NCBI GenBank assembly: GCA_013298265.1 | Contig: JAAFHE010000088.1 | Span: 1 to 9,807, forward strand | Reading direction: 5' to 3' | DNA: 9,807 nucleotides | Origin: Lysobacterales bacterium | GTDB lineage: Bacteria > Pseudomonadota > Gammaproteobacteria > Xanthomonadales > Rhodanobacteraceae | Shown here: positions 6,327 through 9,807 of the stretch, in pieces | How the letters are laid out: each line of letters begins with the position of its first letter | How positions within the stretch are numbered: the first letter of the stretch is position 1 | Translations under genes and position numbers: made by a program | The notes under the pieces: model-generated | Databases searched by the model: none | Seen by the model: the letters and a program-made list of their open reading frames with translations, nothing else | What the model was told of the DNA's origin: nothing

Positions 6327-8525
6327 ATGTCCGTGATCCGACACTCACTGCTCGTGGCCACGATCGTTGCCGCGCTCGCCCTTACTGCCTGCACCAAGGA
6401 GCCGGCGACACCGACGGCGCTGAAGCTCGACGGCGCAGCCGCGCAACGTGCCGCCACCGCGATCGCAGGCCCGGCCTGGCTGCGCGAACGCCTGCCCGAA
6501 CACACCGTGGCCTATGTGCGCATTCCGTCGCCCTGGGGTCTCGCCGCCGCCCCGAATGGCCGCGCGCTGGACGCGGCGCTTGCCAGCGAAGCGCATACCC
6601 GATTCATCGCCGAACTGCGCGCCGGCATTGCGAAGGATCCGCTACTGGTGCAGGCCGGCGCGGCGCCGGCGCTGGCGCTGCTGCTGGACGATCTGACCGG
6701 CCCGGTCGAGATCGCTGTCGTCGACGGTAGCGACATCGCCAACCCGGCCAGCAACGTGCTGCTGTCCATACCGTTGAAGTTCGCCGACGTGGCTGCGCTC
6801 AACGCGCGCTTGGCCGAACTCAAGGCGCCGCTGCTGCCGCAGCCGCTCGCAGCCGACGGCAAGGGCACGTTGAGCGGCAACGGTTTCGTACGATTCGACG
6901 CTGCCTCGCAGCGCCTGTATTGCCTGTTCGGCATGGCAGCCTCGGCGCCGGCGCTGGATCTGATGATCCAGCAGACCGCGCAGACCCGCACCCATCCCAT
7001 GCACGCCGTCGAGAAGGACATCGACAGCTCGGGCCAGGGACTCTTCTACTGGATGAGCCTCAAGGGCGTCACCGGCATGGCCTCGGCGCAGATCGCAGCG
7101 GCCAAGCCGGGCACGGCCCTGCGCGACCTTCTTGACAAGGGGCAGAGCATCGCCGGCGGCTGGGGCACGGTCGGCGCGCGCGGCAAACTGCAGGTCCAGT
7201 TCGTGGCACCGGAGGCGCGCCTGCTTTCCTATTTCGCGCCGACGGACTTCAAGGCCGCAGTGAAAACCGCCGGCCGGCCGGACTGGGCACTGACGATGGC
7301 GCTGCCGACGGCAGCGCAGATCGCGACGATCGAGTCGAATCTCGATGCGGATTTCGGCCCCGGCACCCGCGAGATTTACGCCAAGGGCAAGGAAAAGATG
7401 CAGACCGAGCTTGGTGTCGACCTCGTCGAACTACTTGGCATGCTAGGCGGCAGCGTGGTCGCGTTCGAGGACGAGGCCGGCCTGTATTCGGCCATCCACA
7501 TGCCGGATCGCACGGCGTTCTACGCCAAGCTCGACGTCCTGCTGGCCAAGCTCAAAGGCACGCGCGAGACCGTCACGTCGGGCAAGGCGACGGTGAACCA
7601 CCTGTACCTGCCCGGCTTCAATCTGACCAAGCCGAAACAGGACGGTGAGGAGAAAACCGCCGTCGACGCCTGGCTGCAGCTATATGCGCGCGTCGGCAGC
7701 CACATGTACTGGGTCGAGGAAGGCGACTACCTCGTGTTTGCCGAAGTGCCGCAGGCGTTGGCGGACCGGGCCGACGCGAAACTCGACGGCCAGCTCGACG
7801 CATGGCTGCGACAGAACCAGTCCTACGATCCGAACGCGACCGTGCTCGGCATCACCGGCAAGACCCGCCACGCCCAGCGCAAGGTTTACTACGCCTACCT
7901 CGGTGCGTTGCAGGCCACGGCCGACGCGCTGGGGCAGAAGGCCACTATCTCCGCCTTGCCGCATGCGGCTGGACTGAAGCTGCCGGTGGAAGGCGCGACC
8001 GGGCTAACGCTCGACGCGACGAAGGACCGTGTCGGCATCAGCCTGACCTATGAGCAGAATCCGGCCGAGGTGCTGTTTGGCAGCGGCGGCCTCGCGGCGG
8101 TGGCGACCGCCGGCATCGTTGCGGCAGTCGCACTTCCGGCCTATCAGGACTACGTCGCCCGCTCGCAGGCCACCCAGGTGCTCAGCGACGCGGCGCAGAT
8201 CAAGACGGCGGTCGCCGAGTACTATCTGGCCAGCAGCGACGTACCGGCCGGCGACGACGATCTGGATCTGGCCGAGTTCGGCCCCTCGTTGAAGTTCCTC
8301 AGCGGACACTATGTAGACAATGGTGCCGTCGTGCTGCAGTTCGGCGACGAGGTCGCCACGTCGCTGGCCGGCACCACGTTGGTGCTCAAGCCGTACGAAC
8401 TCGATGGCAATGTCGTCTGGCAATGCGGCGACGGGGTTGTCGACCCGCAGGCAAGGCTCCTGAGCAATACCGCCGAAACGACGAGCGCGCCGGCCAAATT
8501 GTTGCCAGGCGACTGCCGGCCATAG
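6327..8525 (+). CDS. Predicted outer-membrane lipoprotein with DUF3352-like repeats and C-terminal type IV pilin domain
   Basis: I know no characterised protein with this architecture. The 732-residue product starts with a lipoprotein signal (hydrophobic core, lipobox LTAC, acylated C22). Position +2 is threonine, not aspartate, which favours outer-membrane sorting. Residues about 45-510 resemble DUF3352-type proteins and seem to hold two related modules. LTGPVEIAVVDG (123-134) parallels LGGSVVAFEDE (373-383), and each is followed by a helix with the pattern F.A.L..L...L. Residues 589-603 form a short hydrophobic helix running into ALPAYQDYVARSQ (602-614), the signature of the type IV pilin helix. 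A pilin globular region follows, ending with VVWQC (C700) and PGDCRP (C730), the C-terminal disulfide loop of pilins. The prepilin-peptidase motif and the glutamate at pilin position 5 are missing (G587 there), so pilin-type processing is not expected. The frame is continuous with no sign of a frameshift. It is monocistronic between two spacers; its function is unknown. Confidence 0.85.
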   Translation: MSVIRHSLLVATIVAALALTACTKEPATPTALKLDGAAAQRAATAIAGPAWLRERLPEHTVAYVRIPSPWGLAAAPNGRALDAALASEAHTRFIAELRAGIAKDPLLVQAGAAPALALLLDDLTGPVEIAVVDGSDIANPASNVLLSIPLKFADVAALNARLAELKAPLLPQPLAADGKGTLSGNGFVRFDAASQRLYCLFGMAASAPALDLMIQQTAQTRTHPMHAVEKDIDSSGQGLFYWMSLKGVTGMASAQIAAAKPGTALRDLLDKGQSIAGGWGTVGARGKLQVQFVAPEARLLSYFAPTDFKAAVKTAGRPDWALTMALPTAAQIATIESNLDADFGPGTREIYAKGKEKMQTELGVDLVELLGMLGGSVVAFEDEAGLYSAIHMPDRTAFYAKLDVLLAKLKGTRETVTSGKATVNHLYLPGFNLTKPKQDGEEKTAVDAWLQLYARVGSHMYWVEEGDYLVFAEVPQALADRADAKLDGQLDAWLRQNQSYDPNATVLGITGKTRHAQRKVYYAYLGALQATADALGQKATISALPHAAGLKLPVEGATGLTLDATKDRVGISLTYEQNPAEVLFGSGGLAAVATAGIVAAVALPAYQDYVARSQATQVLSDAAQIKTAVAEYYLASSDVPAGDDDLDLAEFGPSLKFLSGHYVDNGAVVLQFGDEVATSLAGTTLVLKPYELDGNVVWQCGDGVVDPQARLLSNTAETTSAPAKLLPGDCRP
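8082..8522 (+). other. Type IV pilin-like domain within the lipoprotein
   Basis: Residues 586-732 align by eye with a mature pilin from about position 4 onward: P604 and Y606 fit pilin P22 and Y24, and G596 fits G14. KTAVAEYY (626-633) and the cysteine pair C700/C730 are also typical. The part normally cleaved and methylated at the N-terminus is absent. About 130 residues of globular pilin appear complete, so this is a fused domain, not a fragment. Confidence 0.8.
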
Positions 8526-8704
8526 CGGCAAGCTGGCCGTCCAGGCACTGCCGCTGGCCCGTCCTGCGGCGGCAGCTCCTGGCACACACCGGGGCCCGGG
8601 CATCCGTCTCTGCCCCGGCTTGTCAGGTCCGGGTCGCGGACGGCCCCGACGGCCACTTCGCGCGTCGTCTGCTGCGACGCCGCAGAAATCGTCGCATTAC
8701 AGGG
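8526..8704 (+). other. Spacer with GC-rich dyads between the lipoprotein gene and typA
   Basis: Dyads are CCGGGGC/GCCCCGG (8589-8595, 8612-8618), GTCCG/CGGAC (8627-8631, 8637-8641) and GCGTCG/CGACGC (8662-8667, 8675-8680). None has a T-run, so there is no classical intrinsic terminator after the lipoprotein gene. Termination may depend on Rho, or transcription may continue into typA. No gene is seen. Confidence 0.4.
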
Positions 8705-8710
8705 TATAAT
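8705..8710 (+). promoter_or_regulatory. Consensus -10 box of the typA promoter
   Basis: A perfect TATAAT lies 53 bases before the typA ATG, giving an expected leader of about 47 bases. The sequence 17 bases upstream (GCAGAA at 8682-8687) is a poor -35, so the promoter may rely on other contacts or an activator. It stands out clearly in GC-rich surroundings. Confidence 0.65.
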
Positions 8711-8763
8711 CCGGCCTCTCTTTCCAAGCCAGAGTCCCTCCGGTCACCGGCGGGCGCATCGCC

Positions 8764-9807
8764 ATGTCCATTGAAAAGCTGCGCAATATCGCCATCGTCG
8801 CCCATGTCGACCATGGCAAGACCACCCTCGTCGATCAGTTGCTCAAACAGTCCGACACCCTGGGCGAGCGTGCCGTGCTGGCCGACCGCGCCATGGATAG
8901 CAACGATCTTGAGAAAGAACGCGGAATCACGATTCTCGCGAAGAACACCGCAATCCGCTGGAAGGACTACCGCATCAACATCGTCGACACGCCAGGACAT
9001 GCGGACTTCGGCGGCGAAGTCGAGCGCGTGCTGTCGATGGTCGATTCGGTGCTGGTGCTTGTCGACGCGTTCGACGGTCCCATGCCGCAGACCCGCTTCG
9101 TCACACAGAAAGCGTTCCAGATGGGTTTCAAACCCATTGTCGTGATCAACAAGGTGGACCGCCCCGGCGCGCGTCCCGACTACGTGCTCAATGCCACCTT
9201 CGACCTGTTCGACCGCCTCGGTGCTACCGACGAACAGCTCGATTTCCCGGTTGTCTATGCCTCCGGCCTGCAGGGCTATGCCGGACTGGACGACTCGGTG
9301 CGCGAAGGCAATATGGACCCGCTGTTCCAGGCCATCCTCGACAAGGTGCCGGTGCCGCAGGTCGATCCGGACGGCCCGTTCCAGATGCGCATCAGCCAGC
9401 TCGACTACAACTCCTATGTCGGCGTCATCGGCATCGGCCGCATCCAGCGCGGCAAGGTGAGGACCAACCAGAACGTGGTCATCATCGATCGCGAAGGCAA
9501 GAAGAAGCAGGGCCGCGTGCTGCAGGTGCTGGGGTTCATGGGCCTGGAGCGTCATGAAGTGGCTGAAGCCGAAGCCGGCGACATCGTCGCGATCAGCGGC
9601 ATCGAAGGACTGGGCATCTCCGACACCGTGTGCTCGCCCGACGGCGCCGAAGCGCTGCCCGCGCTGACCGTCGACGAGCCCACGATCAGCATGACCTTTC
9701 AGGTGAACAACTCGCCATTCGCCGGCAAGAAGGAACACTCTGGCGGCAAGTTCCTGACCTCGCGCCAGCTGCGCGACCGCCTGAGCCGCGAACTGCTGCA
9801 CAACGTT
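8764..9807 (+). CDS. typA: GTP-binding protein TypA/BipA, 3' part outside the window
   Basis: This ribosome-associated GTPase of the EF-G-like translational family helps ribosome assembly and stress or cold adaptation. The window holds the first 348 codons in an open frame; the family is usually about 605-615 residues, so roughly 260 are missing. All G motifs are present: AHVDHGKT (13-20), RGITI with T56 (53-57), DTPGH (75-79), NKVD (129-132) and ASG (166-168). Domain 2, a beta barrel, runs from about 205 to 300, and the start of domain 3 is at about 305 onward. The ATG at 8764 gives the normal N-terminus ([20 protein letters not shown]). No strong ribosome binding site precedes it, only GGCGGGC about 12 bases upstream. 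A TATAAT box upstream suggests its own promoter. Confidence 0.97.
   Translation, partial: MSIEKLRNIAIVAHVDHGKTTLVDQLLKQSDTLGERAVLADRAMDSNDLEKERGITILAKNTAIRWKDYRINIVDTPGHADFGGEVERVLSMVDSVLVLVDAFDGPMPQTRFVTQKAFQMGFKPIVVINKVDRPGARPDYVLNATFDLFDRLGATDEQLDFPVVYASGLQGYAGLDDSVREGNMDPLFQAILDKVPVPQVDPDGPFQMRISQLDYNSYVGVIGIGRIQRGKVRTNQNVVIIDREGKKKQGRVLQVLGFMGLERHEVAEAEAGDIVAISGIEGLGISDTVCSPDGAEALPALTVDEPTISMTFQVNNSPFAGKKEHSGGKFLTSRQLRDRLSRELLHNV

Noticed and set aside
8040..8130. A separate pilin gene starting inside the lipoprotein frame
   Set aside because: No start codon with a ribosome binding site and no GFTLIE-type leader occurs there. The frame is continuous with the upstream part.
8623..9801. 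Minus-strand open frame of 392 codons opposite typA
   Set aside because: typA is certain from its G motifs. The antisense product is a low-complexity, H/D/V-rich shadow.

Overview
The window is a stretch of GC-rich bacterial chromosome with compact genes, short spacers and clear intrinsic terminators. The housekeeping proteins (a 328-residue malate dehydrogenase, an E. coli-like aquaporin Z, TypA/BipA) are proteobacterial in style. Together with a secreted M35 protease and a lipoprotein carrying a gammaproteobacterial-type pilin domain, they suggest a gammaproteobacterium of the Xanthomonadales (Lysobacter/Dokdonella/Rhodanobacteraceae-like). That placement is inference from remembered protein similarity, not from a search.

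Layout, left to right. Positions 1-149 hold a featureless edge and a terminator. A minus-strand gene (150-1217) encodes a secreted zinc protease of the M35 peptidyl-Lys type. A 301-base divergent spacer with a perfect 15-base inverted repeat and a leader stem-loop separates it from aqpZ (1519-2211, plus). A perfect bidirectional terminator lies between aqpZ and the convergent mdh. On the minus strand, a class I aminotransferase (3819-5015), a membrane-anchored glutaredoxin-like protein (3446-3814) and mdh (2383-3369) look like one transcription unit. The first two are 4 bases apart; the last two are separated by a spacer with two strong hairpins. Divergent from the aminotransferase is a small GlsB/YeaQ/YmgE-type membrane protein (5169-5432, plus) with its own terminator. 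It converges on a cytoplasmic cyclophilin (5503-6030, minus). A 296-base hairpin-rich spacer follows.

The most unusual gene is 6327-8525 (plus). It encodes a 732-residue predicted outer-membrane lipoprotein with two DUF3352-like repeats and, at its C-terminus, a type IV pilin domain that has no prepilin-peptidase site. The window ends inside typA (8764-9807), which has a perfect TATAAT box upstream.

The aminotransferase and malate dehydrogenase fit together around oxaloacetate, aspartate and malate, and the glutaredoxin between them could serve thiol redox balance. The remaining genes appear to be independent units. No RNA genes, insertion sequences, CRISPR arrays or phage genes were seen.
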